The notes below the pieces were generated by a model. It saw nothing but the letters and a program-made list of their open reading frames with translations, did not search any database and had not been told where the DNA came from. A program made the translations under genes and the position numbers. From NCBI RefSeq assembly GCF_900230285.1, contig NZ_OCNK01000007.1, forward strand, positions 106,047 through 170,046: a stretch of DNA of 64,000 nt. Direction: 5' to 3'. Within the stretch, counting starts at the first letter, position 1, and every line of letters starts with the position of its first letter. This DNA is from Blastococcus haudaquaticus. Its GTDB lineage: Bacteria; Actinomycetota; Actinomycetes; Mycobacteriales; Geodermatophilaceae. Shown here in pieces: positions 11,501-20,574 of this stretch.

Positions 11501-11556
11501 GGACCCCCTTGCCCCCCACCGCTCGCACGCTCGCGGCGGGCCCCTGCAAGGGGGCC
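11501..11556 (+). terminator. Compound hairpin after xylB
   Basis: CCCCCTTGC (11504-11512) pairs perfectly with GCAAGGGGG (11546-11554), and flanking GG/CC add to the stem; the loop itself contains GC-rich half-repeats around CGCTCG. It resembles the element at 24946-24994 and lies between xylB and a convergent hydrolase gene. Confidence 0.6.
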
Positions 11557-11583
11557 GTTCCAGCACGTTGCCGGGCCGTTCCC

Positions 11584-12216
11584 TCAGCTCAGCAGGCCGG
11601 CCACCTGGCCGGGGTGCGTCTGGGGGGTCATGTGCGCCGCCCCGGGGAGCTCGACCAGGCGGCCTCTCGGCGCCGAGGCGGCGAGGTGCGCGGCCCAGTC
11701 GCGGCGGCAGAGGCGGTCCCGGGTGCCGCGGACGACGGTGACGGGCACGTCGACGTCGCGCAGCCGCCGGTCGATGTCGTCGGCGGCCGCCACCCGCCAG
11801 AGCGCCACCATCGCCCGCGGCCCGGTGCTCCACCACTGGGCGAGGACCAGCGGCACCTGCCACCACGGCTCGCGCACCGCCGTCCGCAGCCAGGAGGCGA
11901 CCAGCCCGCGCAGTGACCTCAGCCGTGGATCCGTCGTCGGTCCCAGCAGCACGAGCCCGACCACCCGGGCGTCCCGGGCCGCGGCGACCGCCACCACCTG
12001 GCAGCTCTGCGAGTGACCGACCAGCACGACCGGCCCCTCCCCCAGCGCCGCGAGCAAGCGGTCGGCGAGCTCCTCCAGGGGTGGCACGGCCTGCGGCAGG
12101 CCCATGCCCGGGAGCAGGACGACGTCGGCGGCGAGCAGCCGGCGGAGCCGCCGGGAGGAGCGCGCATCGAGGCCCAGACCGGGCACGAGGACGGCGCGAG
12201 CGGAACAGGGGGTCAC
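11584..12216 (-). CDS. Alpha/beta hydrolase
   Basis: A 210-residue compact alpha/beta hydrolase. GTG at 12216 is the chosen start because it sits just before the first strand (AVLVPGLGLDARS, residues 8-20, with the oxyanion-hole region). The nucleophile elbow is GHSQS (Ser69), departing from GxSxG at the last position, and a His lies in LPGAAHMTPQTHP near the C-terminus. Acid residue is probably in VVRGTRDRL. A short alpha-helical cap (WLRTAVREPWWQVPLVLAQWW) sits between. Substrate unknown. Divergent from ndh, with a 133-base gap. Confidence 0.85.
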   Translation of the reverse strand: MTPCSARAVLVPGLGLDARSSRRLRRLLAADVVLLPGMGLPQAVPPLEELADRLLAALGEGPVVLVGHSQSCQVVAVAAARDARVVGLVLLGPTTDPRLRSLRGLVASWLRTAVREPWWQVPLVLAQWWSTGPRAMVALWRVAAADDIDRRLRDVDVPVTVVRGTRDRLCRRDWAAHLAASAPRGRLVELPGAAHMTPQTHPGQVAGLLS

Positions 12217-12349
12217 CCGCGGTGGTTCTACCTGTCGGCAGCACCGCGCGCGAACCGGCGGCCGGGACGAGAGAGTGTGTCCTGGATCGCCCTGAGATGT
12301 GCGCGGCCCGTGCGAGCCGTCGGGGACCGTAGTGGAAGGATGAATCATC

Positions 12350-13774
12350 ATGACGACATCACCTGTGCGCGACCCAGCCGCTCCTTCGCACGGCGGCCGC
12401 CCACGCGTCGTCATCATCGGCTCCGGCTTCGGCGGCCTGTTCGCCGCGCAGCGCCTGCGCAAGGCCGACGTCGACATCACGCTGATCGGCAAGACCAGCC
12501 ACCACCTCTTCCAGCCGCTGCTGTACCAGGTGGCCACCGGGATCCTCTCCGAGGGCGAGATCGCCCCGGCCACCCGTGAGGTGCTGCGCCGCCAGGAGAA
12601 CGCCCGCGTCGTGCTCGGCGAGGTCATCGACATCGACCTGGCCGCCCGCACGGTCACCTCCACCGTGCTCGGCCGCACCACGGTCCACCCCTACGACGAG
12701 CTGATCGTGGCGGCCGGCGCCGGGCAGTCCTACTTCGGCAACGACCGGTTCGCCGAGTTCGCCCCCGGCATGAAGAGCATCGACGACGCGCTCGAGCTGC
12801 GCGGCCGCATCTTCGGCGCGTTCGAGCTGGCCGAGCTCGCCGAGACGCAGGAGGAGGTCGACCGGCTGCTGACCTTCGTCATCGTCGGCGCCGGCCCCAC
12901 CGGCGTGGAGATGGCCGGCCAGATCGCCGAGCTCGCCCACCGCACCCTGCGGCGGGACTTCCGCAACATCGACCCCACCACCGCCCGGGTCGTCCTGCTC
13001 GACGCGGCACCGGCCGTGCTCCCCTCCTTCGGCGAGAAGCTCGGCGGCCGCGCCCGCCGTCAGCTCGGCCAGACCGGCGTCGAGGTCCAGCTCGGCGCGA
13101 TGGTCACCGACGTGGACGCCAACGGCATCGAGATCAAGGACGGCGACGGCCAGGTCCGCCGCATCAACGCGGCCACCAAGATCTGGGCGGCCGGGGTGCA
13201 GGCCAGTGGCCTCGGCCGGCTCCTCGGCGAGCAGTCCGGCGCCGAGGTCGACCGCGCCGGGCGCGTCGCCGTGCAGCCCGACCTGACCCTCCCCGGTCAC
13301 CCCGAGGTGCACGTCGTCGGCGACATGATGGCGCTGGACAAGCTGCCGGGCGTCGCGCAGGTCGCCATCCAGGGTGGGCGCTACGCCGCCGACCAGATCA
13401 TGCGCCGGATGGCCGGCAAGACGCCCAAGCCGGCGTTCGAGTACCACGACAAGGGCTCGATGGCGACGATCTCCCGCTTCCACGCGGTGGTCGACCTCGG
13501 CACGCTGAAGTTCGAGGGCTTCATCGCCTGGCTGATGTGGCTCGCCCTGCACCTCTTCTACATCGTCGGCTTCAAGAGCCGGGTGACGACGGTGCTGCAC
13601 TGGCTGGTCAGCTTCCTGGGCCGCGGCCGGTCGCAGCGGGTGGCCACCCAGCAGCAGGTCTACGGCCGGCTCGCACTCGAGCACCTCGGCCCGGGCTGGG
13701 AGGCCAGCAAGACGGGTGGCCCGAAGACCGCCCCGCCGGCCGACGAGGACATGACGGGCCGCCAGTCCGCCTGA
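12350..13774 (+). CDS. ndh: NADH dehydrogenase type II (NDH-2)
   Basis: A 474-residue FAD enzyme that passes electrons from NADH to quinone without pumping protons. Two Rossmann loops are visible: VVIIGSGFGGLFAAQRL (about 20-36, FAD) and FVIVGAGPTGVEMAGQIAEL (about 180-199, NADH). The quinone-site AIQGG motif (VAIQGGRYAADQI) and a C-terminal amphipathic/hydrophobic region (FIAWLMWLALHLFYIVGFKSR) used for membrane docking are present. ATG at 12350 follows GGAAGGA at nine bases. Length and motifs fit actinobacterial Ndh; no neighbouring partner genes. Confidence 0.95.
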   Translation: MTTSPVRDPAAPSHGGRPRVVIIGSGFGGLFAAQRLRKADVDITLIGKTSHHLFQPLLYQVATGILSEGEIAPATREVLRRQENARVVLGEVIDIDLAARTVTSTVLGRTTVHPYDELIVAAGAGQSYFGNDRFAEFAPGMKSIDDALELRGRIFGAFELAELAETQEEVDRLLTFVIVGAGPTGVEMAGQIAELAHRTLRRDFRNIDPTTARVVLLDAAPAVLPSFGEKLGGRARRQLGQTGVEVQLGAMVTDVDANGIEIKDGDGQVRRINAATKIWAAGVQASGLGRLLGEQSGAEVDRAGRVAVQPDLTLPGHPEVHVVGDMMALDKLPGVAQVAIQGGRYAADQIMRRMAGKTPKPAFEYHDKGSMATISRFHAVVDLGTLKFEGFIAWLMWLALHLFYIVGFKSRVTTVLHWLVSFLGRGRSQRVATQQQVYGRLALEHLGPGWEASKTGGPKTAPPADEDMTGRQSA

Positions 13775-13856
13775 GCCGGATGCGGCGCCGTCCTCCGCGG
13801 GGGTGATCCTCGCGGCGGACGTGCGTCGGGGTGGAAACCCTGGGTAGGCGGTCGCC

Positions 13857-15182
13857 GTGTCGACGTCCCGGGGTCAACGAAGCGCCGCCCGCTCGCAGGG
13901 CCCGTTGTGGCGGTGGCCGGCGATCAGCGGCGTGGCCGCCGGCGCGCTGGCCTGGTTGCTCGGCCTCGTGGAGCCGCGCGGCGGCGTCCTGGCGCAGCTG
14001 TGGCCCAGCGACACCTCCGCCGCCGGCACGCTGCTCCAGCTGGTCGCCACCGGCGCCGTCACCATCAGCACCCTGACGTTCAGCATCACGATCGTGGCCC
14101 TGCAGCTGGCTTCCCAGCAGTTCTCCCCCCGGCTGCTCCGTGACTTCGTGCGGGACCCGGTCACCAAGCGGGTGCTGTCGATCCTCGCCGCAACGTTCGT
14201 CTTCGCCGTCACCGGTCTCCGCGGCATCGATTCCGCGGAACCGGTACCGACGCTCGTGTGCCTCGTCGCCGCCCTGCTCGGTCTCGCGTCCTTCGGCGCG
14301 CTCCTGGCGTTCATCAGTCACATGGTCCGCATGCTGCGGATCGACACGATGATGACGCGTGTCCACACCGACACCCGACGGGCGATCGAGGAGTTCTACG
14401 CGCCCTACGGCGACACGCGGCAGCGGTCACCCGACGAGCTGCACCTCGACGCGTCTGCCGGCGCTCTGGTGACCGCGCTCGACAGCGGCTTCGTCGAGGT
14501 GGTCGACGTCGATGCGCTGACCGGCAGCGCCCGCCGGCACGACGCCGTCGTCCGCATCGAGGTGCGCCCCGGCGATCAGGTCACCCACGGCACCCCGATC
14601 GCCACGGTCTGGGGACCGGACGACGAAGAGCTCCACGGGGCCGTCCGCGCGGCGGTGGTGCTCAACAACGAGCGCACCATCGACCAGGACGCCGCCTTCG
14701 GCTTCCGGCAGCTGGAGGACATCGCCGTGAAGGCGATGTCGCCTGCCATCAACGATCCGACGACCGCCGCGGCAGCCGTCGGGCACATGGGCGACCTGCT
14801 GGTCCGGCTGGCCGGTCGGCGACTCGGCGCCACCTTGCACGAGGACGAGGACGGGGTGGGGCGGGCCGTCGTGCCCGACCGCGACCTGCGGTACTACCTC
14901 GACCTGTCGTGCGGGCAGCTGGCCCGGTTCGGGAGCCCGGAGCCCACGGTCCTCATGGCGCTCCTCCGGATGCTGCGGGACGTGGCCGTCGCCTGCCGCG
15001 ACGACGGGCAGCGGGCGGAGGTGGCGCGTGCGGCAGACCTGGTCGCCGGTGAGCTCTCCCCCGACCGGAACACCGTGGACACGGAGGCCGTGCGCGACCA
15101 CCGTGCTCGGGTCACCGCGGCCCTGGAGGGGCGCATCGTGGAGGCATTCGCCGATCGGGCCGGTGAGACCCGGTCGATGTGA
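13857..15182 (+). CDS. DUF2254 domain membrane protein
   Basis: A 441-residue protein from GTG 13857, with four N-terminal hydrophobic segments (about residues 20-38, 55-85, 105-122 and 130-150) and a roughly 270-residue cytoplasmic or extracytoplasmic tail. Visible DUF2254 features are FSITIVALQLASQQFSPRLL in the second segment and DAAFGFRQLEDIAVKAMSPAINDPTTA in the soluble part. Function of the family is unknown. It stands 82 bases after ndh in the same direction and converges with the next gene. No regulatory site was resolved. Confidence 0.88.
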   Translation: MSTSRGQRSAARSQGPLWRWPAISGVAAGALAWLLGLVEPRGGVLAQLWPSDTSAAGTLLQLVATGAVTISTLTFSITIVALQLASQQFSPRLLRDFVRDPVTKRVLSILAATFVFAVTGLRGIDSAEPVPTLVCLVAALLGLASFGALLAFISHMVRMLRIDTMMTRVHTDTRRAIEEFYAPYGDTRQRSPDELHLDASAGALVTALDSGFVEVVDVDALTGSARRHDAVVRIEVRPGDQVTHGTPIATVWGPDDEELHGAVRAAVVLNNERTIDQDAAFGFRQLEDIAVKAMSPAINDPTTAAAAVGHMGDLLVRLAGRRLGATLHEDEDGVGRAVVPDRDLRYYLDLSCGQLARFGSPEPTVLMALLRMLRDVAVACRDDGQRAEVARAADLVAGELSPDRNTVDTEAVRDHRARVTAALEGRIVEAFADRAGETRSM

Positions 15183-15207
15183 GCGACCAAGGGCGGCGAC
15201 GGCCGGC

Positions 15208-16359
15208 TCAGCGGTTCTCCAGCGCCGTGCCCTCCCGGACGATGCGGGCGGCGACCTCGCGCCAGTCGCCGGTGCGCAGCCAGGTCCGCAGCTGCCGCGA
15301 GGACGACGTGCCGCGTTCGAAGAGGCTCTCGACCATGTCGACGACGAGGTCCCACTCGTCGTGCTCGGTCAGGTCGTCGCGCAGTTCGGCGAGCAACCGG
15401 CGCACCGCCACCCGCGCCGGCACCAGGTTCCGCCGCACCGGGTCGAACAGGCCGCCGTCGAGCCCGTGCCGGGCGGCCCGCCACCGGGCCGCGCGCAGCA
15501 GTTCCGGCCGCGGTCGCGGGCACTCCTCGTCCCGTGCGGCACGGGCGGCCAGCACGCGCACCAGCGACCGGGCCAGCGCCGCGTGCAGCACCACGTCGTC
15601 GACCTCGGTGCACACGTCGGCCAGCCGGAACTCCAGCGTCGGCAGGTGGCTGGACGGGCGCAGGTCCCAGTAGAGGTGCGACGAGTCGGCGATGACGCCG
15701 GACGTGACCAGGCCGGCGACCACCTCGCGGAACCGCTCGGCGCTCCCGAGGTACTCCGGCGGACCGGTGTTCGGCCACCGCGACCACCACACCGTCCGGT
15801 AGCTGTGGTGCCCGGTGTCGAAGCCGTCGTGGAACGGCGAGCTGCCCGTCATCGCGAGCAGCACGGACAGGTACGGCCGGGCCCGGTCCATCACCGCGAC
15901 GGCGGTCTCCAGGTCGGGCACCCCCACGTGCACGTGGCAGCCCACGATGTCCTGCTGCTCGGCCAGGCCCGCCCAGCGGTCGACCATCGCCTGGTAGCGC
16001 GGCGCCGGCGTGATGTCCTGCTGCTGCCAGCTGTCGAAGGGGTGCGTGGAGGCGGCGAGGATGCGCACGCCGGCACGCGCCGCGGCCCCGGCCGCCTCGG
16101 CCCGGGTGGTCACCAGCTCGGCGCGCAACTGGGACAGGCTGGTGCAGATGCCGGTCGCCGACTCCAGTTGCGTCGTGGTGATCTCCGCGTGCAGGTGCGG
16201 GCCGGACTCCCCCTGGAGCACGGCCAGGGCCAGCGCAGGGCTCCGCGTCAGGCGGTAGGTGTCCGGGTCGACGAGGTGGAACTCCTCCTCCACCCCGAAC
16301 GTGGCGCCGGCCGGCGGCAGCGGCACAGCGTTCGTCCCGCCGGTCTGGTCGACCTCCAC
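15208..16359 (-). CDS. Carboxylate-amine ligase, glutamate-cysteine ligase-like (YbdK family)
   Basis: A 383-residue GCS2-type ATP-grasp-like ligase. Seen: FGVEEEFHLVD at the N-terminus (Mg/ATP-binding glutamates), HAEITTTQLES, GCHVHVGVPD, and WWSRWPNTGPP with LEFRLADVCTEVDD further on. The family joins an amino acid to cysteine or a similar amine; the bacterial YbdK branch has weak glutamate-cysteine ligase activity. GTG at 16359 is chosen because AGGAG lies five bases upstream; an ATG at 16440 and GTG at 16470 would add 27-37 residues without a ribosome site. Converges with the DUF2254 gene (25-base gap) and is divergent from the HtrA-like gene. Confidence 0.88.
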   Translation of the reverse strand: MEVDQTGGTNAVPLPPAGATFGVEEEFHLVDPDTYRLTRSPALALAVLQGESGPHLHAEITTTQLESATGICTSLSQLRAELVTTRAEAAGAAARAGVRILAASTHPFDSWQQQDITPAPRYQAMVDRWAGLAEQQDIVGCHVHVGVPDLETAVAVMDRARPYLSVLLAMTGSSPFHDGFDTGHHSYRTVWWSRWPNTGPPEYLGSAERFREVVAGLVTSGVIADSSHLYWDLRPSSHLPTLEFRLADVCTEVDDVVLHAALARSLVRVLAARAARDEECPRPRPELLRAARWRAARHGLDGGLFDPVRRNLVPARVAVRRLLAELRDDLTEHDEWDLVVDMVESLFERGTSSSRQLRTWLRTGDWREVAARIVREGTALENR

Positions 16360-16566
16360 GCACGCTCCTGTGCAGCGAGGCGACGCCGTGGTCGCCGGTG
16401 CATCCCCGGACGCGGGGCGACTGACGCCCAGCCGTGCCATGACGGTAGAGCTTGCGCCCTTGCCGCGCACACCCCTCCCCCGCCCTGTTCGCCCACGGCA
16501 TGACCGCTACCGCGGCGGCGACCGGCGGCGTTCACTGGGTGTAAGCCGGTAATCAGGAGGGGTTCG

Positions 16567-17520
16567 ATGGACGCAGCAGCCGGGTCGGAGAGCGAGGGCG
16601 CCCTGGACGCCTACTCCCGCATCGTGACCGCGGTGGCCGGCGACCTGACCCCGCACGTCGCCGCGCTGCAGGTCACGGGTCCGGACGGGCGGTCCGGTGC
16701 GGGTTCGGCGGTGGTGGTCGACGGCGAGGGGCTGCTGCTGACCAACGCGCACGTCGTCGGGCGGGCGGCGCGGGGAGTGGCGGTGTTCAGCGACGGAAGC
16801 GAGAGCGACGTCGACGTCGTCGGGGCCGATCCGCTGTCCGACCTGGCGGTGGTCCGTGCCCGCGGGGACACGCCACCTCCGGCGGCGCTCGGGGATGCCG
16901 CCGGCCTGCGGGTGGGCCAGCTCGTGGTGGCCGTCGGCAACCCGCTCGGGTTGAGCGGATCGGTGACGGCGGGGGTGGTGAGCGGACTCGGCCGCTCGCT
17001 GCCGACGCGCGACGGCCGGACCGCGCGCGTGGTCGAGGACGTGATCCAGACCGACGCCGCGCTCAACCCCGGCAACAGCGGCGGCGCACTGGCCGATTCG
17101 TCCTCCCGCGTGGTCGGCATCAACACCGCCGTCGCCGGGTGGGGGCTCGGACTCGCCGTGCCGATCAACGACACGAGCCGGCGCATCGTCCGTGCGCTGG
17201 TCGCCGACGGCCGCGTCCGTCGCGCCTACCTCGGTCTGGTCAGCACCCCCGCACCCCTACCGGCCCCGCTCGCGGAGCGCACCGGACGGCGACGGGGGCT
17301 GCGGATCGTCGACGTCGTCCCGGGAGCTCCGGCCGACCGGGCGGGGCTCAAGCCGGGCGACCTCGTGCTGGAGGCCGCACGGCGGCCCGTCGCCGACGCG
17401 CAGAGCCTCCAGCGCCTGCTGTTCGCCGAGGCGATCGGCCATCCGCTGCCCATGACGGTGCACCGCCGCGGCGCCATGGTGGACGTGGTCACCCTCCCCG
17501 CGGAGCTCACCGGCAGCTGA
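16567..17520 (+). CDS. HtrA/DegP-like serine protease with PDZ domain
   Basis: A 317-residue S1C-type protease. Triad: His62 (LLLTNAHVVG), Asp92 (DPLSDLAVV), Ser171 (NPGNSGGAL). A C-terminal PDZ domain (about 225-310; GLRIVDVVPGAPADRAGLKPGD) binds exposed tails. Unlike classical HtrA there is neither a signal peptide nor a transmembrane segment, so it is predicted cytosolic, which is odd for the family. AGGAGG lies five bases before ATG 16567, so the start is firm. Downstream by 60 bases is the diguanylate cyclase gene in the same direction. Confidence 0.92.
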   Translation: MDAAAGSESEGALDAYSRIVTAVAGDLTPHVAALQVTGPDGRSGAGSAVVVDGEGLLLTNAHVVGRAARGVAVFSDGSESDVDVVGADPLSDLAVVRARGDTPPPAALGDAAGLRVGQLVVAVGNPLGLSGSVTAGVVSGLGRSLPTRDGRTARVVEDVIQTDAALNPGNSGGALADSSSRVVGINTAVAGWGLGLAVPINDTSRRIVRALVADGRVRRAYLGLVSTPAPLPAPLAERTGRRRGLRIVDVVPGAPADRAGLKPGDLVLEAARRPVADAQSLQRLLFAEAIGHPLPMTVHRRGAMVDVVTLPAELTGS

Positions 17521-17580
17521 TCGAGGCGCGCCACCCGATGGAGGGCAACCAGTCACGGCACCGGTCGTCGGCCAGGCAGG

Positions 17581-18519
17581 ATGACGACCATGCTGACCGA
17601 CCGGAGGACGCCGGCGCTCCTCCTGGCGCTCCTGTACGCCGTCAGCGGAGGCCTGTGCCTGCACTCGGCACTGTGGCCCATGCACCCCGAAAGCCCCGTC
17701 GGGCTGCTGCGCGCGGTCGCGGCGCTGGGCCTCGTCGGTGGAGCGGCGGTGTGGCTGCTCCGGGATCGGCTCCGCGGCTGGGTCGTGCACGCGGCGGTGG
17801 CACTGGCCAGCGTGCTCATCGCCGTGCTCGCCTGGCAGTCGGAGACGGCGGTGGGCGTCGTGGCGCTGGGACCGGCGCTGATCGCCGTGGGCCTCTACGC
17901 GGCACACTTCTTCGACCTCACCACGGCACGGGCGCACGCCGCCTTCCTGGTGGTCTCCGCCACGGCCGGGGCCGTCGCCGCACCGCCCGCGCACTTCGCC
18001 GTGGCCTGGGTCGTGGTCGTCGTCGCGGTGATCGCGTTCACCGAGGTCCAGGGCCGCCTGGCCCGCTCCCTGCGCACGGCCGCGACGACCGACCCGCTGA
18101 CCGGTGTGGCCAACCGCCGTGCGTGGGAGGAGGAGGCGGCCCGGCACCTGGCACGGGCGGTCCGGACCGGCGAGCCGCTCACCATCGCGATCATCGACCT
18201 CGACGACTTCAAGGAGGTCAACGACCGGCACGGGCACGGAGCCGGTGACGCCCTCCTCCGGGACCTCGCCTCCGGCTGGGCGCGCCGCCTCCGCCAGGCC
18301 GATCTGCTGGGGCGCTACGGCGGCGACGAGTTCGTCCTCTGCCTGCCCGCGACCGATGGCGACGGCGCGCAGGAGATCCTGCAGCAGCTGGACGCGACGC
18401 ACGAGTTCGCCTGGTCGGTCGGGGTGGCGACCATCCAGCGGGGCGACGACCTGGCTGCGGTCCTCGCCCGCGCCGACGCCGCCCTCTACCAGCAGAAGCG
18501 CAGCGGCCGGACCGCCTGA
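17581..18519 (+). CDS. Membrane-bound diguanylate cyclase (GGDEF)
   Basis: A 312-residue protein with five or six hydrophobic helices in the first 155 residues (a MASE-like sensor without a recognisable ligand domain) and a C-terminal GGDEF domain. The active loop is intact, GRYGGDEF (GGDEF at 247-251), and an RxxD inhibitory site (RQAD, 238-241) lies exactly five residues before it, so product feedback by cyclic-di-GMP is expected. DxLT appears as DPLTGVANRR. It makes cyclic-di-GMP from two GTP at the membrane. No EAL domain. Confidence 0.94.
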   Translation: MTTMLTDRRTPALLLALLYAVSGGLCLHSALWPMHPESPVGLLRAVAALGLVGGAAVWLLRDRLRGWVVHAAVALASVLIAVLAWQSETAVGVVALGPALIAVGLYAAHFFDLTTARAHAAFLVVSATAGAVAAPPAHFAVAWVVVVVAVIAFTEVQGRLARSLRTAATTDPLTGVANRRAWEEEAARHLARAVRTGEPLTIAIIDLDDFKEVNDRHGHGAGDALLRDLASGWARRLRQADLLGRYGGDEFVLCLPATDGDGAQEILQQLDATHEFAWSVGVATIQRGDDLAAVLARADAALYQQKRSGRTA

Positions 18520-18526
18520 CCGGAAC

Positions 18527-18559
18527 CGTCCCCCGGGGGCGGCGGCACCCCGGGGGACG
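18527..18559. terminator. Bidirectional hairpin terminator
   Basis: Perfect 12-bp stem CGTCCCCCGGGG (18527-18538) / CCCCGGGGGACG (18548-18559), nine-base loop, between the convergent GGDEF gene and the nucleoside permease gene. Confidence 0.8.
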
Positions 18560-18562
18560 AGC

Positions 18563-19492
18563 TCATCCGGTGCGGCTCTCCCGGTCGTAGTTCTTGCCTA
18601 GGAACTCCGGCACCCGCGCCCAGCGGAACGCGAACACCATCACCACCAGCGTCGCGACGTACGGGATGACGAGCAGCACCTGGCTGGGGATGTCGATACC
18701 GGACACCTCGGCGCGCAGGGCGACGACGTCCATCGTGGCGAAGAACAGCGCCCCGGCCGCGATGTACTGCGGCCGCCACCCCCCGAAGAAGGTCAGCGCG
18801 ATCGCCAGCCAGCCGCGGCCACCGACGATGCCCTCGGTGAACGTGCCGGTGTACACCAGCGGCAGGAACGCGCCGGCCACGCCCATGAGGGCGCCGCCGA
18901 CCGCCGTCGTCCAGAGCCGCGTGCGGACCACCGGGATGCCGAGGCTGTCGGCGGCCTTGGGGTTCTCCCCGACCGACCGCAGGTTGAGACCCGCCCGCGT
19001 CCGGTAGAGGAAGAACCACAGCCCGACGGTCACCAGCGCGGCGAAGTACACCAGCACGTTGTGCGAGAACAGTGCCGTCCCGAGCAGCGGGATGTCCTTC
19101 AGCAGCGGGATCTCCACCCGGGGCAGCGTGTCCACCAGCGGCGTCGTCGCGGTCTGCCCGATGACGATCCGGTAGAGCAGACCGGCCAGCCCGGTCGCCG
19201 CGAAGAACAGCGCGAGCCCGACGACGAACTGGTCGAGGCGCAGCGCCGTCGTCGCCCAGCCCAGCGCGAAGCCGAACAGGGCACCCACCGCCGCCGCCAC
19301 CAGGATGCCGACCGTGCTGCTGCCCGTCCCGTAGCTGACCAGGAAGCCGACCGAGGCGCCGAGCAGCATGACGCCTTCCTGCGAGACGCTGAAGACGCCG
19401 GCCAGCCCCCCGAGCATGGTGCCCAGCGAGGCCAGCAGGTACGGCACCATCGCGACGACGGTGAGCTGGGCGAGGACTGCGAACTCGTTCAT
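18563..19492 (-). CDS. Nucleoside ABC transporter permease 2 (BMP-type importer)
   Basis: A 309-residue membrane protein, BPD_transp_2 fold, about eight hydrophobic segments, with features of the second permease of BMP/NupA-type systems (LAGVFSVSQEGVMLLGAS; LRSVGENPKAADSLGIPV). ATG at 19492 overlaps the stop of permease 1 by four bases. It is the last gene of the operon and is followed by the terminator at 18527-18559. With its partner it forms the channel for purine-type nucleosides; substrate is by family analogy. Confidence 0.93.
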   Translation of the reverse strand: MNEFAVLAQLTVVAMVPYLLASLGTMLGGLAGVFSVSQEGVMLLGASVGFLVSYGTGSSTVGILVAAAVGALFGFALGWATTALRLDQFVVGLALFFAATGLAGLLYRIVIGQTATTPLVDTLPRVEIPLLKDIPLLGTALFSHNVLVYFAALVTVGLWFFLYRTRAGLNLRSVGENPKAADSLGIPVVRTRLWTTAVGGALMGVAGAFLPLVYTGTFTEGIVGGRGWLAIALTFFGGWRPQYIAAGALFFATMDVVALRAEVSGIDIPSQVLLVIPYVATLVVMVFAFRWARVPEFLGKNYDRESRTG

Positions 19493-20574
19493 GCCACTCT
19501 CCTGGCCAGGCGCCCGGCGATCACGTCGGAGAGCAGCAGGAAGATCAGGATCAGCGCCTCGATGATGAGGACCATCTCCGCCGGGACCCCGACGGTGCGC
19601 TGCATGGAACTGGCGCCGACCTCGAGGATCGCGATCCCGAAGGCCACCACCGGCACCCAGACGGCGCTGCCCCGGGCGATCAGCCCGATGATGATGCCGA
19701 GCAGCAGGAAGTTGGTCTGCATGCCCTCGATGGCCCGGCCGTGCACACCGCTGACCTCGAGCGCGCCGGCCAGGCCACCGAGGGCACCGCCGACGATCAG
19801 CGCGATGACCGCGACCCGCTCCACGCGGATGCCGTTGATCGCGGCCGCCCGCGGGTTGGTGCCCGCGGCGCGCAGCTCGAAGCCCGCCGACGTCCGCCGC
19901 GTCACCAGGATCGTCGCCAGCGCGACCGCCCCCGCGAGCAGGAGGCCCGCGTGCACGCCCGGCGGACCACCGATCGTCGGCAGCTCCGCCCCCTCGCCGA
20001 CCCCCTGGGTGGCGGCGACGCCGGCCGCGGGGTCGCTCCACACCTCGGTGGCGGCGTAGTCGAGCACCTGGAAGGAGACGAAGTTCAGCAGCACCGTGCT
20101 GAGGATCTCGTTCACGTGGAAGCGCCCCATGAGCAGCGCTGCGATCCCGGCCCACACCACCCCGGCCAGCACGCCGGCGACGATCACCATGGGCAGGAGC
20201 ACGGCCGACGGCAGGTCGGCGTAGACGATCCCCACGCCGGCCGCCGCCGTCGCACCGACGAGGAGCTGGCCCTCGCCACCGATGTTGAACCGGCCCACGG
20301 CCAGCGGGATGGTGAAGCCGAGCGCCAGGAGCGTCAGCGGCACCCACTTGGTGAGCGTCTCGGTGAAGCCGAAACCCGTCTTGAACGACGTGGTGAGGAT
20401 CGTCCGGAACGCCTCGATCGGGTCGTACCCGAGGGCGGCGATGACGATCCCGGCGACGACGAAGGCCAGCACCAGGGCCAGCACGTAGGGCAGGACGCCG
20501 CGGATCACCCGGGCGGCCATGCTCGGCCGGGCCGGCGCCAGGGCGTCCGGCTCGGTCAGGACCGGCGCGCTCAT
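19489..20574 (-). CDS. Nucleoside ABC transporter permease 1 (BMP-type importer)
   Basis: A 361-residue permease with a hydrophilic N-terminal stretch (about 25 residues) and about ten hydrophobic helices. Family signatures: FNIGGEGQLLVGA (about 95-107), EILSTVLLNF and LRAAGTNPRAAAINGIRV. ATG at 20574 overlaps the ATPase stop by four bases, and its own stop overlaps the next gene, so the whole operon is coupled. The cytoplasmic coupling loop (TNPRAA) should contact the ATPase. Confidence 0.93.
   Translation of the reverse strand: MSAPVLTEPDALAPARPSMAARVIRGVLPYVLALVLAFVVAGIVIAALGYDPIEAFRTILTTSFKTGFGFTETLTKWVPLTLLALGFTIPLAVGRFNIGGEGQLLVGATAAAGVGIVYADLPSAVLLPMVIVAGVLAGVVWAGIAALLMGRFHVNEILSTVLLNFVSFQVLDYAATEVWSDPAAGVAATQGVGEGAELPTIGGPPGVHAGLLLAGAVALATILVTRRTSAGFELRAAGTNPRAAAINGIRVERVAVIALIVGGALGGLAGALEVSGVHGRAIEGMQTNFLLLGIIIGLIARGSAVWVPVVAFGIAILEVGASSMQRTVGVPAEMVLIIEALILIFLLLSDVIAGRLARRVA

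Noticed and set aside
13775..13856. Possible terminator between ndh and the DUF2254 gene
   Set aside because: GTCCTCCGCG and CGCGGCGGAC pair with a mismatch and a long loop; not distinguishable from chance in this GC content.
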